Of a DNA stretch of 64,000 nt, positions 48,014 through 56,333 are shown in pieces. The position numbers and the translations under genes were made by a program. Below the pieces are notes generated by a model, which was not told where the DNA came from, did not search any database, and was given only the letters and a program-made list of their open reading frames with translations. This DNA is from Phyllobacterium sp. 21LDTY02-6 (GTDB lineage Bacteria > Pseudomonadota > Alphaproteobacteria > Rhizobiales > Rhizobiaceae): contig NZ_JAMJWD020000004.1 in NCBI RefSeq assembly GCF_023554255.2, forward strand, positions 62,001-126,000, read 5' to 3'. Within the stretch, counting starts at the first letter, position 1. The number at the start of each line of letters is the position of its first letter.

Positions 48014-50343
48014 AGCAGCGCTCCTTGTTTTCGGGATTTGGCAATGCCGACAGCGCGCAGCACCGCCTCCGGCGTTGCCGGTGCATCAAGGTCGGGCACA
48101 TCGCCATCGATCGACGCTATGGCGTCGCGAATGGCCAGCCAGACCGATATGCCGAGCATCAGCGGCGGCTCGCCGATCGCCTTGGATCGATAGACCGTCT
48201 CCTCGCGATTGGGCAGATTGTCGAGAATACGCACGTTGAAGGCCGGCGGCACATCGCGCGAGCCGGGTATCTTGTAGGTGGATGGACCGACGGTGCGCAG
48301 CTTTCCGGCGCCGTCCCACCACAATTCCTCGCAGGTGACCCACCCCATGCCCTGGACGAAGGCGCCTTCGATCTGCCCAAGGTCGATGGCGGGATTGAGC
48401 GGCGATCCCACATCCTGCAATATGTCGGCGCGCAGGCAGCGCGTCTCGCCGGTCAATGTGTCGACAGCCACTTCCGCCACCGCCGCGCCATAGCTGAAAT
48501 AGAAGAACGGCCGGCCCTTCATGGCCTTGCCGTCCCAGTGGATCTTGGGCGTCGCATAATGCCCCGCTTCGGAAAGCTGCACCCGCTTCGCCCATGCCAG
48601 TTTCGCCAGTTCGCCGAACGAGATCGATTCATTGCCGGCATGGACGCGGCCCTCGCGGAAGAGGATGAGTTCCTCCCCGACGCCGAAATGTTCCGCGGCC
48701 ACCCTGGTCATGCGCGCCTTGATGGCCGTCGCCGCCTTATAGGCCGCCATGCCGTTGAGGTCCGATCCGGTGGAGGCCGCCGTGGCGCTGGTATTCGGCA
48801 CTTTCCCCGTCGCCGTCGATGAAATGCGCACCATGTCGAGATCGACCTGGAACACCTCGGCCACGACCTGCGCCACCTTGACGAACAGGCCCTGCCCCAT
48901 CTCGGTGCCGCCATGGTTGAGGAAGATGGAGCCGTCGAGATAGACATGCACCAGCGCACCGGCCTGGTTCAGCGATGTGAGGTTGAAGGAAATGCCGAAC
49001 TTGACCGGCATCATCGCCAGACCCCGCCTGATCACGGGATCGGCGGAATTGTGCCGGTCGATCTCCGCGCGCCGCCGCTGCCATTCGGACGAGGCGAGAA
49101 CCGCCTCGGTGACCTCGACGAGCCTGTTATCTTCGACCTTCTGCCCATAGGGCGTCATGTCGCCGGTGTCGCTGCCGTAATAATTGACCCCGCGCACCCT
49201 GTTCGGATCGAGCTTCAGCTTGCGGGCGATGGTGTCGATCACGGCCTCGATGGTGATGATCCCCTGCGGCCCGCCAAAGCCACGAAACGCCGTATTGGAG
49301 ACGGTATTGGTCTTGCAGGCATGGCCGGCAAAGCGCGCATGGGCAATGTGATAGGCATTGTCGGTGTGGGTGAGCGCACGGGTGATGACGGGCCCGGTAA
49401 GGTCCGCGACATTGCCGGCGCGGGCCAGATATTCGGCTTCCAGCCCATGGATGCGGCCCGTTGCATCGGTGCCGACGCGCCAGTGCACCACGAAATCATG
49501 GCGCTTGCCCGTCGCCGCCATGTCGTCGCGGCGCTTCAGCCGCAATTTGCAGGGCCTGCCGGTTTTCACCGCCACCAGGGCCGCTGCACCGGCGATGATC
49601 GTCGGCTGGCTTTCCTTGCCTCCGAACCCGCCGCCCATGCGGCGCACCTGGCATTCGACCGCATTGGCGTGAATGCCGAGGATGCCGGCGACGTGATGCT
49701 GTACCTCCGTCGGATGCTGCGTGGACGAATGCACCAGCATTTCGCCATTCTCGCCCGGAATGGCATAGGCGATGTGGGTTTCGAGGTAGAAATGATCCTG
49801 CCCGCCCATGCGAAGCGTGCCGGAGAAGACGTGGGGGGCGGCATCGATGGCCGTCGCTGCATCTCCGTCCACCACTTCCTGCAGCGGCACCACATAATTC
49901 TTGCGGCGGTGCGCTTCTTCGATGTCGAGCACCGGATCGAGCTTTTCGATGTCGAGCCTGACGCGTTTCGCCGCCCGGTAGGCGGTTTCGAAATCACGCG
50001 CCGCGACGATGCCGATGACCTGGCCCTCATGTTCGAGGATGGTTTCGGCGAAAAGCGGCTCGCCCGTATGGATCGGGCCGACTTCATTATGGCCGGGCAC
50101 ATCGCCGGCGCTCCAGAAACCGGCGACGCCCTCCATGGCAAGCGCTTCGCTGGCATCGACGCCCTTCAGCCGGCCATGGGCCACCGGCGAAAGCACCAGC
50201 GCGCCATGCAGCGTTCCCGGCAGTTCGGGCATGTCGTCGATATAGGCGGCCTCGCCCGCCACGTGACGGGCAGCCGAATCATGGGCGATGCCCTTGCCGA
50301 CGATCGAGCGCTGGACGATGCGCGCCGCGGTTTCGCTGCTCAT
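48010..50343 (-). CDS. xdhB: Xanthine dehydrogenase, molybdopterin-binding (large) subunit
   Basis: The protein has 777 residues from the ATG at 50343, which overlaps the xdhA stop (ATGA). It holds the molybdenum-cofactor domains: GMGGGFGGKESQ, FRGFGGPQGI, GTEMGQGLFVKVAQ, and the catalytic Glu725 in KAIGEPPLML near the C-terminus. With XdhA it oxidises hypoxanthine and xanthine to urate in the cytoplasm. Insertion of the sulfurated cofactor needs XdhC, which is not in the window. The frame stays open 33 codons upstream but that is shadow. Confidence 0.96.
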   Translation of the reverse strand: MSSETAARIVQRSIVGKGIAHDSAARHVAGEAAYIDDMPELPGTLHGALVLSPVAHGRLKGVDASEALAMEGVAGFWSAGDVPGHNEVGPIHTGEPLFAETILEHEGQVIGIVAARDFETAYRAAKRVRLDIEKLDPVLDIEEAHRRKNYVVPLQEVVDGDAATAIDAAPHVFSGTLRMGGQDHFYLETHIAYAIPGENGEMLVHSSTQHPTEVQHHVAGILGIHANAVECQVRRMGGGFGGKESQPTIIAGAAALVAVKTGRPCKLRLKRRDDMAATGKRHDFVVHWRVGTDATGRIHGLEAEYLARAGNVADLTGPVITRALTHTDNAYHIAHARFAGHACKTNTVSNTAFRGFGGPQGIITIEAVIDTIARKLKLDPNRVRGVNYYGSDTGDMTPYGQKVEDNRLVEVTEAVLASSEWQRRRAEIDRHNSADPVIRRGLAMMPVKFGISFNLTSLNQAGALVHVYLDGSIFLNHGGTEMGQGLFVKVAQVVAEVFQVDLDMVRISSTATGKVPNTSATAASTGSDLNGMAAYKAATAIKARMTRVAAEHFGVGEELILFREGRVHAGNESISFGELAKLAWAKRVQLSEAGHYATPKIHWDGKAMKGRPFFYFSYGAAVAEVAVDTLTGETRCLRADILQDVGSPLNPAIDLGQIEGAFVQGMGWVTCEELWWDGAGKLRTVGPSTYKIPGSRDVPPAFNVRILDNLPNREETVYRSKAIGEPPLMLGISVWLAIRDAIASIDGDVPDLDAPATPEAVLRAVGIAKSRKQGALL

Positions 50344-51752
50344 AGCGCCATGACCTCCACGGTCTCGCCGCCGACGTCCCTGTGGAAGCGGCGGACGAGA
50401 TTGGCGGCGACCTGAAGCCGGTAGGCCGCGGTGCCGCGCCAATCGGTCAGCGGCTCGAAGCCGGAAGATATGGCGGCGGCGCAGGCCTCGATCGCCCGTT
50501 CGTCGAAACTGCTGCCGACCAGGGCCGCCTCGCCGGCCACGGCGCGCATGGGAACGGCGGCCATGCCGCCAAAGGCGATACGGGCCTGGCGGACCTGCCC
50601 CATCTCGCGCTGGATCGAAAAGGCGCCGCAGACGGTCGATATGTCCTGGTCGTAGCGCTTGGATATCTTGTAGACGCGGAATTCCTGTCCCTCGCGCGGC
50701 TTTGGTATCGAGACGGAAGCAATGACCTCGCCCGCACGCAGGGCCGTCTTGCGATAGCCGGTGAAGAAATCCTCAAGCGCCATGAAGCGGTGGCCGGTGA
50801 GCGAGGCGAGCTCGATTTCGGCACCGAGCGCGATCAAGGCGGGCGGTCCATCGCCGATAGGGCTCGCCGTGCCGATATTGCCGCCGATCGTGCCCATGGA
50901 GCGTATCTGCGCCGAGCCGAAGCGGCGAATGAGCGTTGCCAGCGACGGGTAGAGCGGAACGACGCTGCCGAGCACTTCTTCCCATGTCACCGCCGCGCCG
51001 AAACTCAAATGATGCTCCGTCTCGCGGATGGCGCGCAGCTCGCGCACCCGGGCGAGCGATATGACCTCGTTCCAATCGCCATGATAATCCGCAAGCGCAA
51101 CGCCGAGATCGGTGCCGCCGGCAAGCAGCACCGCATCCGGCTTCTCGCCCCGCAACGGCAGAAGTTCGTTCAGCGAGACCGGCTGGTGAAAGGCGGCGCC
51201 TCCCGCCTCCAGCAAGCCGGGCTGCAGCGCCGCGACCTCGGCGGCGCCGGGTCCTGCGATCGCGGCACCGCCGCCGGCGACGACCTTGCGGGCGGCCTCG
51301 ACGATCGGTCGATAACCGGTACAGCGGCAGAGATTGCCCGCCAGCGCATCATGGATGGCCTCGTCATCGGCATCCTTGTTCGCTGCCGTGAGGCCTGCCA
51401 GAGAAATGACGATGCCGGGGGTGCAGAAGCCGCATTGCGACGAGCCGTTTTCCGCCATCGCCGCCTGTATCGGATGCAATTGGCCCGCCTTCAGCCCCTC
51501 CACGGTCACGACCGCGCGGCCATCGACCTGCCCCATGGCGAGGATGCAGCTATTGGCGGCATGATAGCGCATGTCGCCGTCGTCCGGGTCGCCGATGAGG
51601 ACCGAACATGCGCCGCAATCGCCCTCCGCGCAGCCCTCCTTGGTGCCCGTGAGGCGGGCGGAAAGGCGCAGCCAGTCGAGCACCGTCATGTCCGGCCGGA
51701 CCGATGCCTCCTGCTTCCTGCCATTGAGAAAGAACCTTATGGAATTTGCCAT
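50340..51752 (-). CDS. xdhA: Xanthine dehydrogenase, Fe-S and FAD (small) subunit
   Basis: The protein has 470 residues. Two [2Fe-2S] clusters: Cys41, 46, 49 and 69 (plant-ferredoxin type) and Cys107, 110, 142 and 144 (CGFC..CRC). The FAD domain has LLAGGTDLGVAL and GTIGGNIGTASPIGD (part), followed by the CO-dehydrogenase-like C-terminal domain. It passes electrons from the molybdenum centre to NAD+. The start at 51752 fits the MANSIRFFLNG N-terminus; the open frame to 51848 is unlikely. Confidence 0.95.
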   Translation of the reverse strand: MANSIRFFLNGRKQEASVRPDMTVLDWLRLSARLTGTKEGCAEGDCGACSVLIGDPDDGDMRYHAANSCILAMGQVDGRAVVTVEGLKAGQLHPIQAAMAENGSSQCGFCTPGIVISLAGLTAANKDADDEAIHDALAGNLCRCTGYRPIVEAARKVVAGGGAAIAGPGAAEVAALQPGLLEAGGAAFHQPVSLNELLPLRGEKPDAVLLAGGTDLGVALADYHGDWNEVISLARVRELRAIRETEHHLSFGAAVTWEEVLGSVVPLYPSLATLIRRFGSAQIRSMGTIGGNIGTASPIGDGPPALIALGAEIELASLTGHRFMALEDFFTGYRKTALRAGEVIASVSIPKPREGQEFRVYKISKRYDQDISTVCGAFSIQREMGQVRQARIAFGGMAAVPMRAVAGEAALVGSSFDERAIEACAAAISSGFEPLTDWRGTAAYRLQVAANLVRRFHRDVGGETVEVMAL

Positions 51753-51863
51753 GTATCCAGCTTCAACCGGCGTGGCGCAGCCGTCAAGTGGGCCCGGATG
51801 CCAATCCCGCGAACTATTTTCGGGCGCCGGGAAGCCTTTTTCCGCCATGACGTGCGAACCGAA

Positions 51864-52373
51864 CTATGCCGGATCGAGCCGCGCTATCCTGAATTTGCCC
51901 CCGGCAAAGAAATGCTCTTCGAGATTGTCGCCTGCGCCGCCGCGATCGACGACGAGAAAGGCCGATTTCTCCCCGAGGGCGATCAGCGGATGATGCCAGA
52001 CGTTGCGGCCATAATTGACGCCCTGGTCGCCGCGGCACAGAAAAGCTCGCGGCCGGCCGGGAACGCCATTCTCGTCCGGCGCGACCACGGCCAGGAACGG
52101 CCGCGCCTGCAGCGGATAAAAGGCCTGGCTGCCGAACGGGTGACGTTCGAGCATCTCGATCGTGATCGGCGGCGAGAAGGCCTGGCCGACAAAGATATTG
52201 ACGAGCACGCGGGCGTCCGGCCCGGCAATATCGACCTTGGCAAGATCGTGGAAGCGCTCGGTGCTGCCGCCATTGATCAGGCGCATCTGCGCGCCCTCCG
52301 TCTCGATCACATCGCCGAACGGCGCGAACGCCGCCCTGGTCAAGGGCTCCACCGTGAGGTCTTCGACACTCAT
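51864..52373 (-). CDS. allA: Ureidoglycolate lyase
   Basis: The protein has 169 residues with the AllA cupin fold: the N-terminal [16 protein letters not shown], the metal/active-site region [36 protein letters not shown] and a C-terminal [13 protein letters not shown]. It splits ureidoglycolate to glyoxylate and urea. Its start codon overlaps the puuE stop by 4 nt (ATGA), and it sits 111 bp above xdhA, so it belongs to the purine group. The middle step, allantoate to ureidoglycolate, has no gene in the window. Confidence 0.92.
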   Translation of the reverse strand: MSVEDLTVEPLTRAAFAPFGDVIETEGAQMRLINGGSTERFHDLAKVDIAGPDARVLVNIFVGQAFSPPITIEMLERHPFGSQAFYPLQARPFLAVVAPDENGVPGRPRAFLCRGDQGVNYGRNVWHHPLIALGEKSAFLVVDRGGAGDNLEEHFFAGGKFRIARLDPA

Positions 52374-53284
52374 GGCTGCGACGGCCGATGATGTTCGTGC
52401 CAATGACGGGCGATATCGACGCGCTGCGCCACCCAGACCTTGTCGTGCTGCTGCACATAATCCAGGAACCGCTCCAGCGCCGCCGCGCGGCCGGGCCGGC
52501 CGACCAGGCGGCAATGCAGGCCGACGGACATCATTTTCGGTGCGCCTTCGAGGCCCTCGCGGTAGAGGACGTCGAAGCTGTCCTTGAGGTAGCAGAAGAA
52601 CTGATCGCCGCTGTTGAAGCCCTGCGGCGTGGCAAAGCGCATGTCATTGGCGTCCAGCGTATAGGGCACGATCAGATGCGGCCCCTTCGGCCCCTGCACC
52701 CAATAGGGCAATTCATCGGCATAACTATCGGCCGAATAGAGAAACCCGCCCTCTTCCATCACCAGCTTCAATGTCTGGCTGGACGGCTTGCCCTGGTAGA
52801 TGCCGAGGGGACGGGAACCGGTGATCTCCGTATGAAGCCGCACCGCCTCCAATATGTGTTCGCGCTCGCGCTCCTCGGAAAAGTCCTTGTATTCGAGCCA
52901 GCGCAGGCCATGGCTGGCAATCTCCCAGCCCGCTTCCTTCATGGCGGCGACGGCTTCCGGATTGCGGGCCATGGCAAGGGTGACGCCATAGACGGTTACC
53001 GGCAGGGAGCGGCGCGTGAACATGCGCCACAGGCGCCAGAACCCGGCGCGCGCGCCATATTCATAGATCGATTCCATGTTGAGATTGCGCTGCCCCGGCC
53101 AGGGCTGGGCGCCGACGATCTCGGAAAGCAGGCTCTCCGAGACGGGATCGTCATCGAGAATGCAGCTCTCGCCGCCCTCCTCGTAATTGACGACGAATTG
53201 TATGGCGAGCTTGGCGCCCTCCGGCCATTGCGGGTCCGGAGAGTTGCGCCCATAGCCGACGAGATCGCGCGGATAGGCCTGCAA
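52370..53284 (-). CDS. puuE: Allantoinase PuuE (polysaccharide-deacetylase fold)
   Basis: The protein has 304 residues with a forced TTG start at 53284: the bioY stop lies in the same frame only two codons upstream. It is a cofactor-independent allantoinase of the NodB fold: [42 protein letters not shown] and [17 protein letters not shown]. It opens the hydantoin ring of allantoin to give allantoate. It is followed by allA (4-nt overlap). Confidence 0.93.
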   Translation of the reverse strand: MQAYPRDLVGYGRNSPDPQWPEGAKLAIQFVVNYEEGGESCILDDDPVSESLLSEIVGAQPWPGQRNLNMESIYEYGARAGFWRLWRMFTRRSLPVTVYGVTLAMARNPEAVAAMKEAGWEIASHGLRWLEYKDFSEEREREHILEAVRLHTEITGSRPLGIYQGKPSSQTLKLVMEEGGFLYSADSYADELPYWVQGPKGPHLIVPYTLDANDMRFATPQGFNSGDQFFCYLKDSFDVLYREGLEGAPKMMSVGLHCRLVGRPGRAAALERFLDYVQQHDKVWVAQRVDIARHWHEHHRPSQP

Positions 53285-53290
53285 GGACGA

Positions 53291-53878
53291 TCAACCGCGC
53301 TTGAGCAGCGCGCCGACGGCAGGAACCGCAAGCGCGGCAAGAACGAGCTTCAGCACATCGCCGAAGATGAACGGGCCGACGCCGAAGGCCAGCGCCTTTT
53401 CCGCACCGAAGAGATAGGCCATCCACAGGAAGCCCATGCCGAGGATGATGATCTCGCCGGCGGCCATGGCGAGCCCCAGCCGCAGCGGATTGCGGGTGAA
53501 ACCGATATCGGCTGCCTTGCCGATCACCCAGGCGGCGACGAGATAGGCGAGAAGATAGCCGCCGGTGGGGCCGACCATATAGGCAAGGCCGATGCCTTTT
53601 TCCGGCGTCCCGGTGAAGACCGGCATGCCGAGCGCGCCCTGCATGAGATAGAGGGCCATGGTCGCCACGGCGAGGCGCGAGCCATAGGCCGCGGAGATGG
53701 CGAAGACCGCGAATGTCTGCATCGTCACATTGACGAACACCATGTCCACCTTGGTCTTGGCGGCAAGGGTCATGAGCGCCGAACCGACCAGGGCGAGGCT
53801 GACATACCAGACCGCCTTGGCGATTTGCGATTCGGGCTGGAACGTCTCGGCGAGCGAACGGGTCTGGGCGGTATTCAT
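53291..53878 (-). CDS. bioY: Biotin transporter S-component BioY
   Basis: The protein has 195 residues with about five to six hydrophobic helices and the BioY mark YMVGPTGGYLLAYLVAAW. It has GGAGG a few bases upstream of the ATG. It captures biotin in the inner membrane as a stand-alone or ECF-coupled carrier; no BioM/BioN pair is in the window. Its location next to puuE, with only the stop and two codons between, is odd for a biotin gene. I find no BioR-type box in front. Confidence 0.93.
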   Translation of the reverse strand: MNTAQTRSLAETFQPESQIAKAVWYVSLALVGSALMTLAAKTKVDMVFVNVTMQTFAVFAISAAYGSRLAVATMALYLMQGALGMPVFTGTPEKGIGLAYMVGPTGGYLLAYLVAAWVIGKAADIGFTRNPLRLGLAMAAGEIIILGMGFLWMAYLFGAEKALAFGVGPFIFGDVLKLVLAALAVPAVGALLKRG

Positions 53879-53980
53879 TCTCTGGTCCTCCGGGCTGGCT
53901 TTCACCACTTGATGCAAACGGTATATTAAGGAACATGCCGCACCGCAATACGCCATTTGTAGCACAAGGACCTTCCCCGC

Positions 53981-54880
53981 ATGTCTCTGGTTTTCGACAA
54001 TAGCTTCGCCCCGAATTATGGCGAGGCGGTAGAGATCGCACCTGCCATACGGCGGATGACGGTGAACAACCCCAGTCCCTTCACCTTTCACGGCACCAAT
54101 TCCTATATCATCGGACGCGACACGCTCGCCATCATCGATCCCGGCCCGCTGGACGACGACCATCTTGCCGCCCTGCGAAGGGCGATCGGCCCGCGCCCCG
54201 TCAGCCACATCTTCGTCAGCCACACGCATCGCGACCACTCGCCGCTCGCCGAGACATTGCGCCGGGAAACCGGGGCGCTGGTCGTCGCCGAGGGTCCGCA
54301 CCGGCCGGCGCGGCCGCTCCACACCGGCGAGGTGAACCTGCTCGACGCCAGCGCCGACACGGAGTTTTCGCCCGATATCGAGGCCGCCGACCAGTCGCTG
54401 ATTGCCGGGGATGGCTGGACCATCCGCACGATCCACACGCCGGGACACACCGCCAATCATGCCGTATTCGCGCTGGAAGGAACCGGCATCGTCTTTTCCG
54501 CCGATCATGTCATGGCCTGGTCGACATCGATCGTCGCACCGCCGGATGGCTCCATGTCGGACTACATGGCCTCGCTCGACCGCATGCTGGAACGCCGCGA
54601 CCGCGTCTATTTCCCCGGCCATGGCGGACCCGTCACAAAGCCAGGCGCCTTCGTCAGGGGCTTGAAAACACACCGCAAGATGCGCGAGCGCGCCATTCTC
54701 GAGCGCGTGCGCGCCGGCGACCGGACCATTCCCGCAATGGTCAAAGCGATCTATCGCGAGACCGATCCGCGGCTGCATGGCGCGGCCGGCCTCTCGGTAT
54801 TGGCGCATCTGGAGGACATGGTGGCGCGCGGCCTGGTGCAGACCGAGGGCAACCCCGCCATCGACGGCATCTACTCGTAG
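53981..54880 (+). CDS. MBL-fold metallo-hydrolase
   Basis: The protein has 299 residues of the metallo-beta-lactamase superfamily: the metal motif HTHRDH lies at 81-86, then HTPGHTANH (further His) and FSADHVMAW with a bridging Asp, and FPGHGGP. The C-terminal helical domain (RKMRERAILERVRAG, then YRETDPRLHGAAGLSVLAHL) is the glyoxalase-II-like / LACTB2-type cap. It may act as a glyoxalase-like or nuclease-like hydrolase; the substrate is undetermined. It is divergent from bioY and convergent with the DUF1499 gene. Confidence 0.9.
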   Translation: MSLVFDNSFAPNYGEAVEIAPAIRRMTVNNPSPFTFHGTNSYIIGRDTLAIIDPGPLDDDHLAALRRAIGPRPVSHIFVSHTHRDHSPLAETLRRETGALVVAEGPHRPARPLHTGEVNLLDASADTEFSPDIEAADQSLIAGDGWTIRTIHTPGHTANHAVFALEGTGIVFSADHVMAWSTSIVAPPDGSMSDYMASLDRMLERRDRVYFPGHGGPVTKPGAFVRGLKTHRKMRERAILERVRAGDRTIPAMVKAIYRETDPRLHGAAGLSVLAHLEDMVARGLVQTEGNPAIDGIYS

Positions 54881-54905
54881 CTATCCGGGCGTATTGCCTG
54901 TCCGG

Positions 54906-55715
54906 TCAGGTCGGGTCTTCCGCCGGCGACCGCGTCGTTTCCTCTTCCGGCTGCGCCCCCTGCACCTCGGCGTCGAGCGCCGTCATGAAAGCCGCGATGC
55001 GGTCGGCATTCTCGCCGAGATCATGAATGCCATAGCGGGAAACGGAGCGCATATCGACATAGGTCGTCTCGCTCTCGTCGCTCAGGCGGATCGCCACGTC
55101 GCTGGTGAAGCCGAGCAGCCAGGTGCGGGCGACGACCTGCACGAGGATTTCCTCGTCCTCGCCGGGCTCGCCCTTCTGCTGTACGATCGTCCAGCCATTA
55201 TTGGCGATCACCGTCTTCACGGCGGTCAGGATACGGTCCGGCGAGCCGTCATAGCGCCGGCCTGTCACCTGCGGATAGGCGGCGGTCTGCAACTGCCGCG
55301 AGGCGCGATCGCTCACCAGCGGGTTCATCCGCTCGGTTCGGCCCGACGCCGCGAAGAGCGATGGCGGATCGACGATATCGGTCGAGACGTCATAGATCGT
55401 CGGCAATGCCAGGATCTGGTAGAGGGTGGTTGCGAAGGGAACGAGGACCAGCAAGGCGACAATCGCGCCCCAGAACGCCTTGGAGAAGCCGATATCGCCG
55501 CGCCGCCACAGGCTGGTGAAGCCCTTCATCGCGAGGAGCAGCGCCAGGATGGCCATGGTGCCGACGATCGCCAGCAGCCACAGGAACTCCGGTGTCTCGA
55601 TGCGCTCGAACCGATGCCCCAGCCCCGACAGCACGAAGAGAATCACCGCGAGAAAAGCGATGCGAACCGACCATCGGGCCGAGATGGAGTGACGGCGGCG
55701 AATATGCGTTCGCAT
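54906..55715 (-). CDS. DUF1499 family membrane protein
   Basis: The protein has 269 residues. Three hydrophobic helices are visible (about 18-38, 44-64, 80-104), followed by a soluble domain with the DUF1499 features (PPSLFAASGRTERMNP, AVKTVIANNGWTIVQ, SDVAIRLSDES, VDMRSVSRYGIHDLGENA, each shortened). An acidic tail ends the protein (QPEEETTRSPAEDP). Family function is unknown; the domain lies in periplasm or cytoplasm depending on topology. GAGGA precedes the ATG. Confidence 0.85.
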   Translation of the reverse strand: MRTHIRRRHSISARWSVRIAFLAVILFVLSGLGHRFERIETPEFLWLLAIVGTMAILALLLAMKGFTSLWRRGDIGFSKAFWGAIVALLVLVPFATTLYQILALPTIYDVSTDIVDPPSLFAASGRTERMNPLVSDRASRQLQTAAYPQVTGRRYDGSPDRILTAVKTVIANNGWTIVQQKGEPGEDEEILVQVVARTWLLGFTSDVAIRLSDESETTYVDMRSVSRYGIHDLGENADRIAAFMTALDAEVQGAQPEEETTRSPAEDPT

Positions 55716-55860
55716 GGGTTCCTCGTATCAAGCGCTTCACAGCTAACCCCAATTGGCATTCCAGACAAGCGCCAGACGCCCGTGCCGCCACGGAACAATC
55801 GCCATCATGTATGCCATTCACAATTTATGAATGTATCGCGTTGCACAAACCTGTCATCAT

Positions 55861-55881
55861 TCCGCCATGTGATTTGGCGGA
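55861..55881. repeat. Perfect stem-loop in front of the small ORF
   Basis: TCCGCCA (55861-55867) pairs with TGGCGGA (55875-55881) around TGTGATT, 13 nt before the ATG at 55894. It could form a leader hairpin for the small gene downstream; an AT-rich palindrome CATTCA/TGAATG lies about 45 bp before it. Confidence 0.45.
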
Positions 55882-55893
55882 TTGCCGCAAACA

Positions 55894-56250
55894 ATGGAGG
55901 ATGAGGGCCTGTCGCAATCGGGAAACAACAAGAACGGGCTTGAGAACAGCCCGCAGATAAACGAAACGATCTCGCTCGAAATGGTCGAGGTGGAACTGGC
56001 GCTGGGCGCACAGGACATCGTCACCCAGGGCTTCGAGGAAACGCTGCGCAAAGCCGCGGATCTTGTCGGCGGCAAGCTGATATTCAACGTCCGCGCCGAG
56101 GAAGACAGCGATCATCAACGGATCGCGGCCATCGCCATTTCCGATGGTTCCGCCGAACAGACCGTCTATGTTCTCCTCGCCAATGACGGGCTGACAATGA
56201 CCGTGACCTCCGACAAGAGTTCATTCCACCGCGGACTGCCGCAACTGTAG
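55894..56250 (+). CDS. Small hypothetical protein
   Basis: About 118 residues from the ATG at 55894; a TTG at 55882 is in frame. I do not recognise a family. The protein is acidic, with no signal peptide or membrane segment, alternating short helices and strands (SLEMVEVELALGAQDIVTQG, then KLIFNVRAEE, AIAISDGSAEQTVYVLLAND). Codon use looks normal for the region. A perfect hairpin precedes it. It ends 83 bp before the convergent phospholipase gene. Confidence 0.6.
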   Translation: MEDEGLSQSGNNKNGLENSPQINETISLEMVEVELALGAQDIVTQGFEETLRKAADLVGGKLIFNVRAEEDSDHQRIAAIAISDGSAEQTVYVLLANDGLTMTVTSDKSSFHRGLPQL

Positions 56251-56333
56251 GCGAATGTGACCCGCCAGCCCGTTTGCGGCCGGCTTCGCAGAGAGCCGGC
56301 GGACGTTTCGGCGCCGGTTGCGACCAGGCAGGT

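Noticed and set aside
53879-53980. BioR box before bioY
   Set aside because: No TTATCTATAA-like sequence is present in the interval.
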